Origin: Circinella minor
Taxonomy: Eukaryota; Mucoromycota; Mucoromycetes; Mucorales; Lichtheimiaceae
Direction of reading: 5' to 3'
Assembly: GCA_016758965.1 (NCBI GenBank)
Contig: JAEPRB010000066.1
Location: forward strand, 1-64,000
DNA length: 64,000 nt
Shown here: positions 25,162 to 36,765 of the stretch, piece by piece
Layout: every line of letters begins with the position of its first letter
How positions within the stretch are numbered: position 1 is the first letter of the stretch
Made by a program: the position numbers and the translations under genes
Notes under the pieces: model-generated
Database searches by the model: none
Told to the model about the DNA's origin: nothing
The model's input: the letters and a program-made list of their open reading frames with translations, nothing else

Positions 25162-27625
25162 TAAATCAATCCATACTTTTTTCTCCCATTTTTTTCTTCT
25201 ATCTTTTTATTACGTATTATTATATATTTTCTATATTATTCAATTTTATATGAATTTTTTTTTTTTTGTACATAAGTAATTGCCCCTTCTCCCTCAAAAT
25301 CTTTTTTTTTCTCAACAACTACCAAAGAAAAAAAAATTCTTTAATAGCTTGTTGTGATAAAATAAATTGTATGCACTCCGTTTTCATAACAACAATTAAT
25401 ATATTTACACTTATAAAAGTAATGATAATGTATCTTTAGAAATAAAAAAATTCTCTTGATATGTTGATATTATACAATTTGACTCAGATATTTCAATTAA
25501 GTTCATATATTATTACGTTTAGCTTTTAACATTTTACGTACAAACGTTATCGCGCACACAAATTCATTCTTGCATCTGCAGACGAGTACAACATATGACG
25601 TACATAGACTTATAATGGTCTATCATAAAAATGAAGCTGTACGTTTTCTCTCTTTTTTTTGTGTAATTAATTTCATCACAGGCGGAGAAACAGAAGTAGT
25701 TAGCAGAAAAGGAAGAAATAAAGAATCGAGACCAGGAGCTCCTATACAATTCACTTAATTTTAGTTGCGTATAAGCACGCAAAAACGGTACGATTAACTT
25801 TATATGTGATGAAGTCGTTCGTGTTACACAGTAAAAAGTCATGTTATTTTCAATAGATATAATATAGTACATTGGAATAATTTATATAAAATTTGGAAAA
25901 GTCGGGACGTCAGTAAGGAATCGTGAGAATTTAAATATGCTCAAGCAATGATACTCAATGTCCACCAGTTTAAATTCCAGTGTAAAAGTTTATGTGGTAC
26001 GTAGTAATATAACACTTGGGAGCTCCAGACATCAATTCGACATTTTATTTCCCAAAACTAAACAAGATCAAATTACTGTCGCAACTGTAATTGTTTTGAC
26101 TACCAATGCGATTATATATAAAATATCCTCTTCCAATGCTTTTGCAGCGGAAAAATAATAATTACGTAGCCCACATGGGATCTCACCTGTTATTTATATG
26201 AATTTTGTTTTTCTTGTATCCATGTGATAAATTGATTTGTACACATCCTTCATAAATTATGATTGGTGTTGCTTGATAAAGGTAGACTCCAACACCCGAT
26301 TGCCCAGGCCAAGAGCAGATAATTCATAGTTGATTCAGGTTAATAAGGCATGTCCCTCTACCGCGGATTACGTCAACATTTTCAAAAATTTTATATCTAA
26401 TTGAAATATACTTAATAATGTCAACTTATTTGATAAACTTCACTATTGACTTTAACGGGGGATTCATATGTGTGTTAGTCATTCCTTTGAAGTAACTGTA
26501 CCATCGTTACTCAATGTTTCATATTATCGTCTAAATAATTTTTTTTTCTTGCTGGCCTCATCTCAATTTCTGTTCCAAATTTTTCCAGTACACAAAAAAT
26601 TTCGAGTCTAGTAACCTCGTGTCAATGATTTATGTACAAATAACAATCACTTTGATGAAGTGACTAATGAAGTGAAGAGAAGTTGGCTCTGTCCGTTTTT
26701 GCACCGGATTTCTACAATTGCACTAATAGAAGGAGGACTGTATACATTGTTTGAAAATAATATTCGTATCTATGAATGGATATTGGCAGGCTCAAAAAGT
26801 GGGATTGGATCTTGACAAAATTAATATTTTTAATCTAAAATGTTGTATGACCTCTGAATTATGCTTTACAAGAAAAAAATTATCAAAGTTTTCTATACCT
26901 ATGTAGAAAAAAAAAGGGATGTATTATTTTATTCGACTGAAACGAGCCACACGCCACACTCTTTAAAGCAATCTCCTTGGCAATTTTTTTCGCGATTTTT
27001 TTAATCCGAAATTGAAAGTTATATTATAATGGGTAGACCTATTGTAATTATATTTTACAAGGGACATTTGTTCTAAAAAAAAAAGGCGTGGATCATTTTA
27101 TTCGACAGGAACGAACCACACGCCACTTTTGTAATAATACTCTTGGCATTTTTTTTTCGCGATAATTATAATCCGAAATTGAAGGTATTTTTAATGCGTC
27201 AAATGTTTGCGCTAAATATTTATTACTTGTAGGAAATAGAGAAAAAAATAGCCCGTTATGGTAAAAATAGGTTGAAAAAAATTATACAAATCGGGGTAAT
27301 AAGTTGTTTTTGTACAACAAATTTGATTGTGCAACCAAAAAAATATCATTTTTTGTTTAGCAACATATTTCATCAATTTCACCTATTTAACGGAAAAAAG
27401 GCAAAAATTGGATTAGTTTAAATAAAATAGGTTTTATATTTATTCTTGTTAATAAATAAATCCAATACAAATAAAAATACTTACAGCTATTGTATAGTAA
27501 TAATATGTTTTTGATTGTTTGGGACAGTCATCAGTAAAAAAAAAAAATTGATTAATTAGTATACTAATACCATTTCTAAATGTTTCAAATCATTATCATA
27601 AAATGGCATAAAAAGTAATAATAAT
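25162..27625. other. Intergenic, with a diverged direct repeat
   Basis: No gene recognised. Short frames at 25.5-26.2 kb have no domain. The only structure noted is the imperfect duplication at 26907-27187. Probably contains 3'UTRs of the flanking genes at its edges. Confidence 0.5.
26907..27187 (+). repeat. Diverged direct repeat of about 113 bp (two copies)
   Basis: Copy 1 (about 26907-27020) and copy 2 (about 27075-27187) share, in order: an A-run, ATTTTATTCGAC, GGAACGAACCACACGCCAC (GAAACGAGCC in copy 1), CTTGGCA, TTTTTTTCGCGAT and AATCCGAAATTGAA. The copies are separated by about 54 bp. The origin is unknown; it could be an old tandem duplication or paired ends of a relic element. Confidence 0.7.
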
Positions 27626-28140
27626 TTACCAACAGATGGCTTCGAGGGCGCAGCAGCAACAGATGGCTGCTAAACAATCCTTGACACAACCACCACCACG
27701 AAGACTAAATAAATATAATAGTTCATCAACAACAGTCTAATTAAATATCTTTTTATTTTACCTATTTCTTTAAATACATGTACGTATTGCAATTACATGA
27801 AAGAGATACTTACCGAAGCATCGAGGATTCTTCTGTTAAAACAATAAAGAAATAATGATTAGTCAACTTTTTAGTTTCCTTTCCCCCTTCAATTTTGTTA
27901 GGAACTTTAACAAAAATATACCTTGTTCCTTTGAAGCTTGTTGGATAGCATTATTGGTATTCATGGTTTGAGTTGTAGGATAGGCCGAACTGGTTGGGAT
28001 CATTTCAATTTGTTGAGCTTGTTGTTCTTCACTATTAAATCCATTATATTATCATTATTATTTTTATTTTTACATTTAAAGTTTCAAAGCTCATACATAA
28101 AACCAAAAATGAAACATGTTTATCCTTACTTTGGAGACAT
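27626..28140 (-). CDS. Small CYSTM-domain protein (cysteine-rich transmembrane module), four exons, 72 aa
   Basis: CYSTM proteins are short tail-anchored stress-related proteins widespread in eukaryotes; they sit in membranes through a Cys-rich C-terminal helix. Exons 28140-28130, 28031-27922, 27832-27814 and 27704-27626 close in phase to 72 residues and TAA. The N-terminal 40 residues are hydrophilic and Gln-rich (MSPNEEQQAQQIEMIPTSSA at the start). The C-terminal 20 residues, GCVKDCLAAICCCCALEAIC, are a textbook CYSTM signature. The third intron splits the Arg codon of LRLRGG just before the module. A different acceptor at 27733 gives an early stop, so the one at 27705 is chosen. It is too fragmented to appear as a long open frame. 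The domain call is strong; exact function is unknown. Confidence 0.8.
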
Positions 28141-28483
28141 GATTCTTAATTATTCTTGAGAGAGTATATGAGTGAAGTAAAAGATGAAAGGTAAGTAGCT
28201 CAAATGTGAAAGCTTTTTATAATCGTAGTCTGTTTTTTAAGTCCGTATTTGGTATAGCCGAATCATAAAAAAAAGGGGACCAGATTGCTCTACACACACA
28301 CATGCTGTTACTCACATATAGACGAAAAAGCACTTTTTTTTTTTTTTTTTGCAATAATAAAAATCTCTCTTTTTTATATGTATTCGAAAAAAAAAGATGA
28401 CGAAATTAGAATTATGACTTATAGAATAGGAATAGTATATTACAAAATTTATAAAAAATATAGTCTAAATATTATATTATTTT
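28141..28483. other. Spacer between CYSTM gene promoter and SET gene 3' end
   Basis: About 340 bp with poly-A/T tracts and a short ACACACA tract. It is expected to contain the CYSTM gene promoter. Nothing else seen. Confidence 0.6.
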
Positions 28484-30232
28484 CTAGAGAGCCGAAACCT
28501 GTTCAACTCGATCTATAAATTGATTTATGCGCTGAAGCATATCATCTACAACAGGTGATCGTCTTGCATGGAATACTTGAGTAACCAACGGAATCCATTC
28601 AGATTGAACGATATCAATAATTTGACCAACAGGTTGTTTCCAAATTTCAGGCATGGGAATAAGTTCAGTGGTAGTTACTAATTCTTCTTCTTCTTCACTA
28701 CTACTATCATCATCGCTACTGTCGCTGTCATCATCATTACACTTCTTCTTTTTGTTGTTGCTGTTATTTCCAGGAATTGTTTCTGTTTTTGTTGATCGAA
28801 TAGCAACTGTTTTTTGGGTTCCTTGAAATACTGACTCCATAACAATGGTCAAGATGCGCCAACCGGCAAAAAATGCAGCCATAGGATTACCCGGTGAACC
28901 ACTGGGGCATGACCAAATTCTGTTATTGAGGAACCTCATATAAATAACGGCCTCATTCAATCCTTTTTGCGTCATACCAAATCGCTCTGCTAAGCCTTTA
29001 CCAAAGAATTGTGAGAATAACTTGAGATGATATGTTGACAAGACAGCATGAATAGATCCATATGTCCAGTGGTGCTCTGGTACAGGTACTTCTTTATCTT
29101 CATCATCATCGTCTTCTTCTTCTTCTTCAGGATGTAATAAGTCTTCCATGTAGGGTTCAATCATACGTAATGAGTCTTCATCCACTGGTTTTAATCCATG
29201 AGCAAGACCAGCAAAAGCAAGTGTAATCTTTTGTACATGATCTTCTCGTTTACCAATAAAGGATGGTATATCTTGTTGAACACCACAGCGAGTTTCCCAT
29301 TGTCCTTTGTGATAATATATTTCTCCTTCACAACCGCGCGACCAATCGTAATCTGAGCAACGTGTACAAGCACATTCAAAGAACTTGAATTTGCGGAGTT
29401 TGGCTTGGCGCAGGACAGTGGTACCACATACTAATCCACCCAAAGACATATCATCTTCAGGTAAATAAGAAAAGGATAATACAGTACCTTGTTCCAAGGC
29501 TCGAACAGCTCGAAATACCATGACATTTTCGGATGGTTCGTATTGAAGAAACATGTTAGGTGCACATGAATGAGCAAATTTGGATCCCCAAGTCATTAAA
29601 CAAATCATCGATCGTTGTTGTACTTGGCGCTCTTCTGCAAAAGCAGAGTTGTCATAAGGTTCTCCAAATTTAGGAATATACCGTTGTCGGCGTTCCTTTC
29701 TTTTTTTATGTGTTTGTGTTGTTCGTTCATGGGCAAATGAAACTGTATGTGCATTACCATAGATCTTGAGAATAAATTTGGCCATATCCATTGCATCAAT
29801 ATCCTTGAATTCAGGTACTGTAGAAACGACCGTATTAGATGCTTCCTTTATTAATTGGACTGTTGGGTGTTCTTCAGTCAGTTCAGGATAATAAAAAAAG
29901 TCGTATTTAGGTCGCTCTTCTTCTTTGAGGGAAAGATAGCCAAGCATGGCTGCAGGTACTCCAGGGCTGAAATCTTCATCGTTTTGAATACTTTCTTTAA
30001 GTTGTTGCCATAACCGTTTGGAATAATGAGGTGATAAAGATGATCGACATTCAGGTTCAATAAGGTATCGTAGTTGTGGATGCTCAACAAGAATAATGTC
30101 ACCTGGATTTAAGGGCTGTTTTGTAACAAGCGATCGACCTTCAATTTCACATTGACGGAATTCAACAGTTTCTGAAAATGTGTCTTTGTTAACGACTGTG
30201 GATAGATCGTATTGTCCTACTTGTTGATGCAT
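28484..30232 (-). CDS. SET-domain protein, SMYD-like without a MYND finger
   Basis: Probable lysine methyltransferase or related SET-fold protein; intronless, 582 residues. The SET N-terminal strand is EGRSLVTKQPLNPGDIILVE (31-50). A long helical insert follows (about 60-200), then the SET core FAHSCAPNMFLQYEPSENV (219-237; equivalent of the NHSC motif) and VLSFSYLPED (251-260). The post-SET Cys cluster is CACTRC (287-292) with C301. In SMYD proteins a MYND zinc finger interrupts the SET domain; no such Cys/His cluster occurs in the insert here. The Asn of the usual NHSC is Ala (AHSC), so activity is uncertain. The C-terminal half is helical with two acidic tracts (DDDDED near 375; DDDSDSSDDDSSSEEEEE near 505). 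Divergent from YOS1. Substrate unknown. Confidence 0.8.
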   Translation of the reverse strand: MHQQVGQYDLSTVVNKDTFSETVEFRQCEIEGRSLVTKQPLNPGDIILVEHPQLRYLIEPECRSSLSPHYSKRLWQQLKESIQNDEDFSPGVPAAMLGYLSLKEEERPKYDFFYYPELTEEHPTVQLIKEASNTVVSTVPEFKDIDAMDMAKFILKIYGNAHTVSFAHERTTQTHKKRKERRQRYIPKFGEPYDNSAFAEERQVQQRSMICLMTWGSKFAHSCAPNMFLQYEPSENVMVFRAVRALEQGTVLSFSYLPEDDMSLGGLVCGTTVLRQAKLRKFKFFECACTRCSDYDWSRGCEGEIYYHKGQWETRCGVQQDIPSFIGKREDHVQKITLAFAGLAHGLKPVDEDSLRMIEPYMEDLLHPEEEEEDDDDEDKEVPVPEHHWTYGSIHAVLSTYHLKLFSQFFGKGLAERFGMTQKGLNEAVIYMRFLNNRIWSCPSGSPGNPMAAFFAGWRILTIVMESVFQGTQKTVAIRSTKTETIPGNNSNNKKKKCNDDDSDSSDDDSSSEEEEELVTTTELIPMPEIWKQPVGQIIDIVQSEWIPLVTQVFHARRSPVVDDMLQRINQFIDRVEQVSAL

Positions 30233-31061
30233 TGGTTGGTCTAGTGTAATAAAGATAGTATTGGGGGGGTAGAAAACAAGAATTTTTTTTTCTTTGACAG
30301 TGGCTGCATCAAAACCTTAAATGACCACGGAGAATGAAACTCCTCTTTTCCTTTACCAATGCTTGATCAAGATCAACATTGAAGAAACAATAGCTATATA
30401 TTTACTGGTTATTAATGAAAGAATATATGTATTTTAGTATTCTACAATTATAGACGTTATTCCACTTTTATCAAAATAAAATTACAATATTAATAAAGAT
30501 TTTGGGCGGATGTAAATCAAATAAATTAAGCAATAGATGCTTTGAAATAAGACAATATTTACTGATTATTTTGTTATAAATCTATGGTTTTTTTTACTGG
30601 TAGTTTTTTTCTGTTACATTATATATAGTACTAAAGACATCAAACTGTGTGATAATATTAAAAGCTATATTGAATTGAAATAGTCATTATAGATCACATT
30701 ATATATTACCTAGAGCCTTTATTTACGCTCTTTGAGATTTTCTTTATTCATAAATTAAATACAATAATATATATATATACTACGTATTCGTTAAAACGTA
30801 GGAATGAGTATACATGCGGATAAGTGATGGCATTGAACAAATAACTAGTGGTCGATTTTTGATTTGTCGTTGTCCACAAAGTATTGTTGCGAGAACAAAA
30901 GTTATTATCTTGCTTTAACTAAATATGTCAGCCAATCGAAAAGATGCCTAAATTTTAAGTCACAATTTAGAATTGTAGTGGGGAATATTGCTGCCACGTT
31001 TGGAAAGGGAAAGTTTCAGGTCCCAAAAGGTTCTCATCTTTTCGTGAATCCCCTTCAAATC
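30233..31061. other. Divergent promoter region between SET gene and YOS1
   Basis: About 830 bp, AT-rich, serving as shared upstream DNA for two divergently transcribed genes. An open frame runs in from 30864 in phase with YOS1, but the family start is the later ATG, so this is taken as 5'UTR/promoter. Confidence 0.55.
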
Positions 31062-31530
31062 ATGGCACTCGGATTAGGTCAATTATTTTACGCAATTCTT
31101 TTATTCATCAATGCTATTGCAGTTTTAAGTGAAGAACGATTCCTGGCAAGAAGTGAGTTATTCAAATTTTAAGCATCAAATAACAATAACAACCTACCCG
31201 CTCTCTATACGCGATTTTTTTTTAACATGAATATATTCATCAAAAATAGTTGGTTGGAGCGCTCAAGTGGATCCCGGTTTTGGTGTAGAACAAACACAAT
31301 CAGTTAAATATAAAATTGTTAATTTAATTTCGGCAGTAAGAACTTTGATGAGAAGTACGTATATTTTTAAAAGCAAAAAAGGAACAGGGTCCTAAACGGA
31401 GAAAAAAGAGAGAGAAAGAAAGGGTATTTAAGCTAATACATTATATGTACATATATTTCTCTTTTGTATGATAGTACCACTGATAGCAATAAACGTAGTC
31501 GTTATCGTATACGAATTACTTCTTGGATAA
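31062..31530 (+). CDS. YOS1: YOS1 / IER3IP1 homologue, ER-Golgi traffic protein
   Basis: Small membrane protein that works with Yip1-Yif1 in COPII transport from ER to Golgi. Exons 31062-31152, 31250-31354 and 31475-31530 close to 83 residues, the normal family size. It begins MALGLGQLFYAILLFINAIA, the conserved N-terminal transmembrane helix, followed by VLSEERFLARIGW. The middle contains the conserved IVNLISAVRTLMRIPLI segment and it ends in a second hydrophobic helix, VVVIVYELLLG. The start at 31062 is preferred over an in-frame upstream ATG because YOS1 proteins begin exactly with this hydrophobic segment. It lies tail to tail with DCTN4 about 200 bp away. Confidence 0.92.
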
Positions 31531-31736
31531 TGTCATCAACAAACAACAATATAATTAATCCAGATAGTAATAATAATAATCATCAACAACATCACCATCA
31601 TAATACCCCCCACACACACACATCCTTTATCCTATTTCTTCTTTATCTACCCTCACTTTTTTTTTCTATATTATGTATAAAAAAGAATTGAATATATATT
31701 ATAATTATATTATTATGACACCTTATTATATATTAT

Positions 31737-33484
31737 TTATATGGATTCAGCACTTGTAACTTCACCTAATCCAATTAAACACCAAAAAGAATAACTTTTG
31801 ATACGATCATCATCTAATCGCATAGATGAATTGGCTTTTCTTGATCCTTCGTCATCAACACTCTCAATATCTTCTACATCAATATCACCAGAAGAAACAT
31901 CCATACGATCTTCATCCGATTTATAATTATAAGTTACAAGCAATGGGAACTATTATATTTTAAATTATGTGCCTTAGTATATATATCTATTTGATTATCA
32001 CCATGATTCACATATATAATATATTTACCTGAAATTCCCCTGTTTGCTCAGGAATAACTTCTACAATAATGCTGGTATAATTATTTCTTTTTTCATGAAC
32101 ACCATTGATCCAAGAAGAAGATAATCCTCTACTTCCACTTCCATATGCAGATCGCCCTCGCATATTGCCTGTAGGGTACATTTCATCATCATATTCAATC
32201 GTTTCATTATAAGCACCCACAGTGAAATGAGGAGAAAGTAAAGTGACCTTTTTAAAAGAAAGAAACCGAAAAAAACATAATCATTAATCACATATTGCAT
32301 AAGGAGATGAGAGAGAAAAATAAAAAGAAAAAAAATGTATCGTCACTGATAAACTCACCTTTCCTCGAATTTGTGTTACACCTTCTATTTGTTCATTATA
32401 ATCATTATCACTGCTCTCATTATCACTGCTCTCATTATCACTGCTCTCATTATCACTGCTCTCATTATCACTGCTCTTATTATCCTCCTTTGATAGTAAT
32501 ACAGACTTTTTTTGCATTTGAGGTGTAGCCAATGTAATATTCATTTCTTCATAAAGTGGATTGGTGAATTTTAAAACAAACTGTGTGGGGATTCCCTGTT
32601 GTAATGGCCATGTTTTTCTAGGCAACTTGACAATACTAATAGTGGGAATATAATTCCTAATTATAATAATATGATAGATAATGATTATTATTCAAGACCC
32701 TCTTTCTTTTTCTCTCGTAGTATCCAGGGAGATAAATACGTATGTACATATAGTGTGTGTATGTGTATTTAAAAATGATTCACTTACATTGCTACTAGCT
32801 TAATTTTAAATCGTGTTGCTTGAGCCTTTTGTTCAGGTTTAATCAGTATGTGTCTACAAGTTCGACACCGCTTGGATCGTTTTATGCAAAGATGAATACG
32901 TTGTGGATGAATATGACTATTATTTATTTGTGTTACAAACATTAATATTAATTTAATTTGAATTTGCATATACAAAAAAAAATAAAATTACTTCAATTGA
33001 TAAGGTTGATCATGTAATTGACTAAACCGTTGTGTGAGTGTTGATACTAGGTATATTATATAACAAGTTATTATTTGGTTTAAGTTATTTCATACAAAAT
33101 AAAATATTATTTTTTAAAAAAAAATTACCTTGATCTACAGTTCTTAAAGACATCAGATTATCTACTAATTTTGAATCATCATCAGGAACATGAACAGCTG
33201 GTTCGTATGAGCCAAGATCATCTAATTTTCCTTGTTGTTGTGATTGAGAATCGTGATGTAAATGACTTCCCATCATTTTGCTAAATGCACCTGAACTTGA
33301 GAATGACAAGAAACTTGTAGGTAAAGTAGGTGGAACATTAAGACGTAAATGTTTTTCCAAATGATCTTTCAAATTATCAAATTCTTTAGCATCTGGTAAT
33401 GTTTCTTCAGTTTTTTGAAGTTGTACTATTTTATATGGGGTTATTATCAATTATTATTAATCATAAACGTATACACAATCACAA

Positions 33485-33520
<36 letters not shown>

Positions 33521-34310
33521 TTCAACTTGAAAACCTTACATGCAAGACTGGTAGGTTTTTCAAATGTCATGTCAATTTCTTTTGAATTCCAACGACACAC
33601 ATTGCATGATAAGAAATAAGGGCCAGTAGATGCAGGTGTGCTCGACGGTGTAGCTTCTTGTGCTGCAACTACAGATAAGGTATTTTGACATATTGGACAT
33701 TGAAAACAATTGCGTGCACATCTATATACTAATATTAGTAAATATTATATAATCCCGTTCTATGTCAACTCCATATTCTTCTTTTTCTCTACGCGTTTAC
33801 CTATTCTTTTCACTCTTGACACTCGCTGTTGGTACCTGAATATATATATATATTAAAAAAATCATGTTAAATATTATATATATATATATATATTGAAGCC
33901 GAGCATGACAAAATTTCTATTACCTCAAACAAGCAGTTAGGACAATAATATGAAACAATCTCATCTTGAACACATGATGGACAACGAATTTGGTGGCAAT
34001 CCTCACAAAAATAAAGTCGTGATAATGGGTATAAATAATTGGAAGCTTGTGTTGAAAGCAAATGACGTCCTGTTGCAGAAGCATCAATACTAGTCTGATC
34101 CTTTAATTGATCTCTTTGTTGAGATTGTTGACTCGTAATACTAGAAGTAGGGGTTGTTGCTGCTTTTTCGTCTAAAGGATCCAGGTCCTTTTTCGATGAG
34201 GTTGATTCTTCTGGTGACCGACGCGGATCTTGAGTTGTGTTGTTAGCACCCAGATCCGGGCAAGCACAATAATAATGTACAAATGGAGGTAGACTTGACA
34301 CTGCCGACAT
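31737..34310 (-). CDS. Dynactin subunit p62 (DCTN4)
   Basis: Pointed-end subunit of dynactin, the cofactor of cytoplasmic dynein. Nine exons close to 604 residues: 34310-33924, 33835-33801, 33721-33540, 33425-33129, 33046-32992, 32916-32788, 32656-32359, 32247-32029, 31949-31737. The N-terminal half carries the p62 zinc-finger series: YYCACPD, CEDCHQIRCPSC, YYCPNCLFEV, then NRCARNCFQCPIC and LSCNVCRW, as expected for DCTN4. Later parts include KRCRTCRHILIKPEQKAQ and a C-terminal beta-rich half (LLSPHFTVGAY, FWCLIGLGE). A five-copy pentapeptide repeat (SSDNE) interrupts a loop in exon 7. A low-complexity region rich in Ser, Thr and Gln (about 25-75) is inserted after the first Cys pair. Identification by ordered Cys motifs is firm. 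Confidence 0.88.
32402..32480. repeat. In-frame 15-bp coding minisatellite in DCTN4
   Basis: Five near-identical 15-bp units (CATTATCACTGCTCT on the plus strand) encode repeated SSDNE on the minus strand. The unit is a multiple of three, so length changes would keep the frame. The peptide is acidic and Ser-rich, resembling casein kinase 2 sites. Confidence 0.9.
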
Positions 34311-36765
34311 TTATTATTATTATTACTAGTACTTTATATAAGATAGGAAAGTTTGGCCTTATGGCTCTTTATTATCGAGTTTTACAGACAAAGTCTAATT
34401 CTGTTTCTTTTTCTCTTTTTTTTTTTTTGCAAGTTAAATCAGGTGTGTAAGAATGATTACAAGTCCGATCTTTTCGCTTTGCTTTGCAACAGTTCCATAA
34501 ATCAATGAGAGGAAGTACCTATTTATCAACACAAATCGTTCTATATCACATAATTTATATTTCTCCCTCTACAACTTTTATTTTAGGTAAAACTACAACT
34601 ACTATACAATATACTATTATTACTATTGTATATTACAAATATCTCATTTATAATTGTTAGCTCAATGATAACTTGACCCTATCTCAGTAATAAGCGTCAA
34701 TCCTTAAAAAATGAGATGGGATACAAAATGATCGATACGTAGACTTTTACTTGAAAGATTATATTATTAGAAAAACAGTGTACGTAGGCAAATAACAATA
34801 ATAATAATAATAATAATAAAAACGAGAAGTATGGAGGCACCAAATAGCAAACCTCTACCATCAATAGCAAGCCATCTAAATTTGATACAGATCAACTATT
34901 TGTAGCTCGCACGCAATGGGATTTAGAGAATATCTATATACATGAATTGATACGTGAGCTTAGGTAATATTAATAATGAGGGGGATTATTATGTTTTTAA
35001 ACAGAATTGTTTTACCAAGGTACGTACGTATGGCACCACGAAATAAAAATTAAGGAGCAAACAAGAACACAGTTATGTAATATTTTATCTAATAACAAAT
35101 TGGCTACAATATGGGAGAGTAAAATATAATACGAGTAATAGCAATATCGGTAAGATCACCTCATTTATGGAGATTTTTTTCATCAAGCCCCTGGTGAACT
35201 ATTTTTCCTATCTTTTGGAAAATCACTTAAAAGCTCAATTATATGTATACTTGCCCTAAAGATGAAACAAAAACGTTAGGGAGGAACTGTTGTATGTAGT
35301 GTTGTCAGGATTTTCTTTACGTATGTGTAATCTTTTATTTGTGCATAAGAGCGAAAAATAAAATGAACAATTAAAAGACAATACTAAAGAAAGTATTATA
35401 TTGATTCTTGGCTATGATACGTACATTGAAATCTCGAATTTTACTTACGTACTGAAGGAAAAAAAAATTCTTGAGTACTAAAGATGGGCCTAATTATATT
35501 ATTTGATAGATCTACATAAGTACTTTTTTTTTTCCATATTCAATTTTTTAAGATATTTTGTCTTATAAATATTACCAGTAATCAAGAAAAAATTAAATAG
35601 TTAGCAGCATTTGTACGATAGTATACTTATTGATTATGCTTACCTAGTTAGTTCTTAAATATATGTACAGCTGTTTCAAAAGCGTTTTTCACATAAACAA
35701 CAAGACGACTCGTGGTATATTATACATGTGAATGTACGTACAATACATGCTATAGCATATTAGATACGTACGTAACTAGAAATTATTAAAAAAAAAAGTG
35801 CTAGCATTTAGCGTTCAAATGGTCCATGTAGATTTTTTTCTTTGACTCCTTTCCTATCGAACCTTGCTGCATGATCCCCCAAAGATTGAAAAAGCGGATA
35901 AAGTATAATAAAACTCCTTTTTCATATCAAACAACGTGGAACATGATCGGTAGAAATATAATATTTACCCCGAAATGGTTATACTGTGCATAGAAAAAAA
36001 AATACCAATGCTGATAACATAGGGGTTTTTATAGATGTGATACGTAATGTAAATATCGTCCCACAAATGCTTTGTAATTTTATTTATTAAAAGCCTTTGA
36101 TAGCAATGATAACTACTGATCATGATTACTATCTGATCCATTATTATTATCATTAAAAGAGAGAAGCTATAAATATACCCCTGAAGGTTTAAATGTCCAC
36201 ATTTAGTAATATTTATTTACTCGGAAGCAATGATTTAACTGTTGATTAAAATTTGCAGATTTGTTATTTTTTGTTGTTTGTTGGGGGGGGGGAGTAAAAT
36301 TTTAACAGAGAAGCAAGTGAATTGGGGGGGGGGTCTCTTGAAGATTTGTTTACTTGATAAATGTTACGTACCAAATTTCATGTAATAGAAATTGATTCAC
36401 TACTTTTGTAGCATATTCTTAAGACCATTTACCTCAGTGAATCCATTGAAAAACCCAAAAATAAATAAAATTAGCATACGTTTATTAATTAACATTAATG
36501 GTAAAAAGGAATTAATAAATTTACAAGAAAAAAGTTCACATGATGCTTGAATATTGGAGATACATATGGATGGAGAAGGTGTTTAAAGATAAACAAGGGA
36601 AAACGAAAAAAAAAAAGCAGTGATGATAATAGAAAATGTAATAGTATAAAAATAAAGATAGACGATAATTAAATAGAGAAAATATTATACGTAAAGGCTG
36701 TAAAGAACGAAAATTAATGAAAGTTGTTAGAGAGTATATATCATAAACTATCGAACTTGCTTATA
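34311..36765. other. Intergenic, left flank of the transposon nest
   Basis: AT-rich DNA with no supported gene. Contains the DCTN4 promoter at its left end, an (AATA)n-like tract near 34795-34820, several TACGTA palindromes, two G runs of about ten bases near 36283-36330, and the repeat copy described at 35935-36180. Confidence 0.55.
35935..36180 (+). repeat. Dispersed repeat, copy A
   Basis: Shares with 42563-42790, in the same order and orientation: ACAACGTGGA, ACTGTGCATA followed by an A run, CATAGGGG, TTAGATGTGAT/ATAGATGTGAT, ATCGTCCCAC, CTTTG, TATCTGATC and TATTATCAT. Because copy B sits just upstream of the IS630-type remnant, this may be the non-coding end of the same element family. 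That is inference. Confidence 0.65.

Noticed and set aside
30864..31061. N-terminal extension of YOS1 from an upstream in-frame ATG
   Set aside because: YOS1 homologues begin at MALGLGQ; the extension is not membrane-protein-like and would misplace the first helix.
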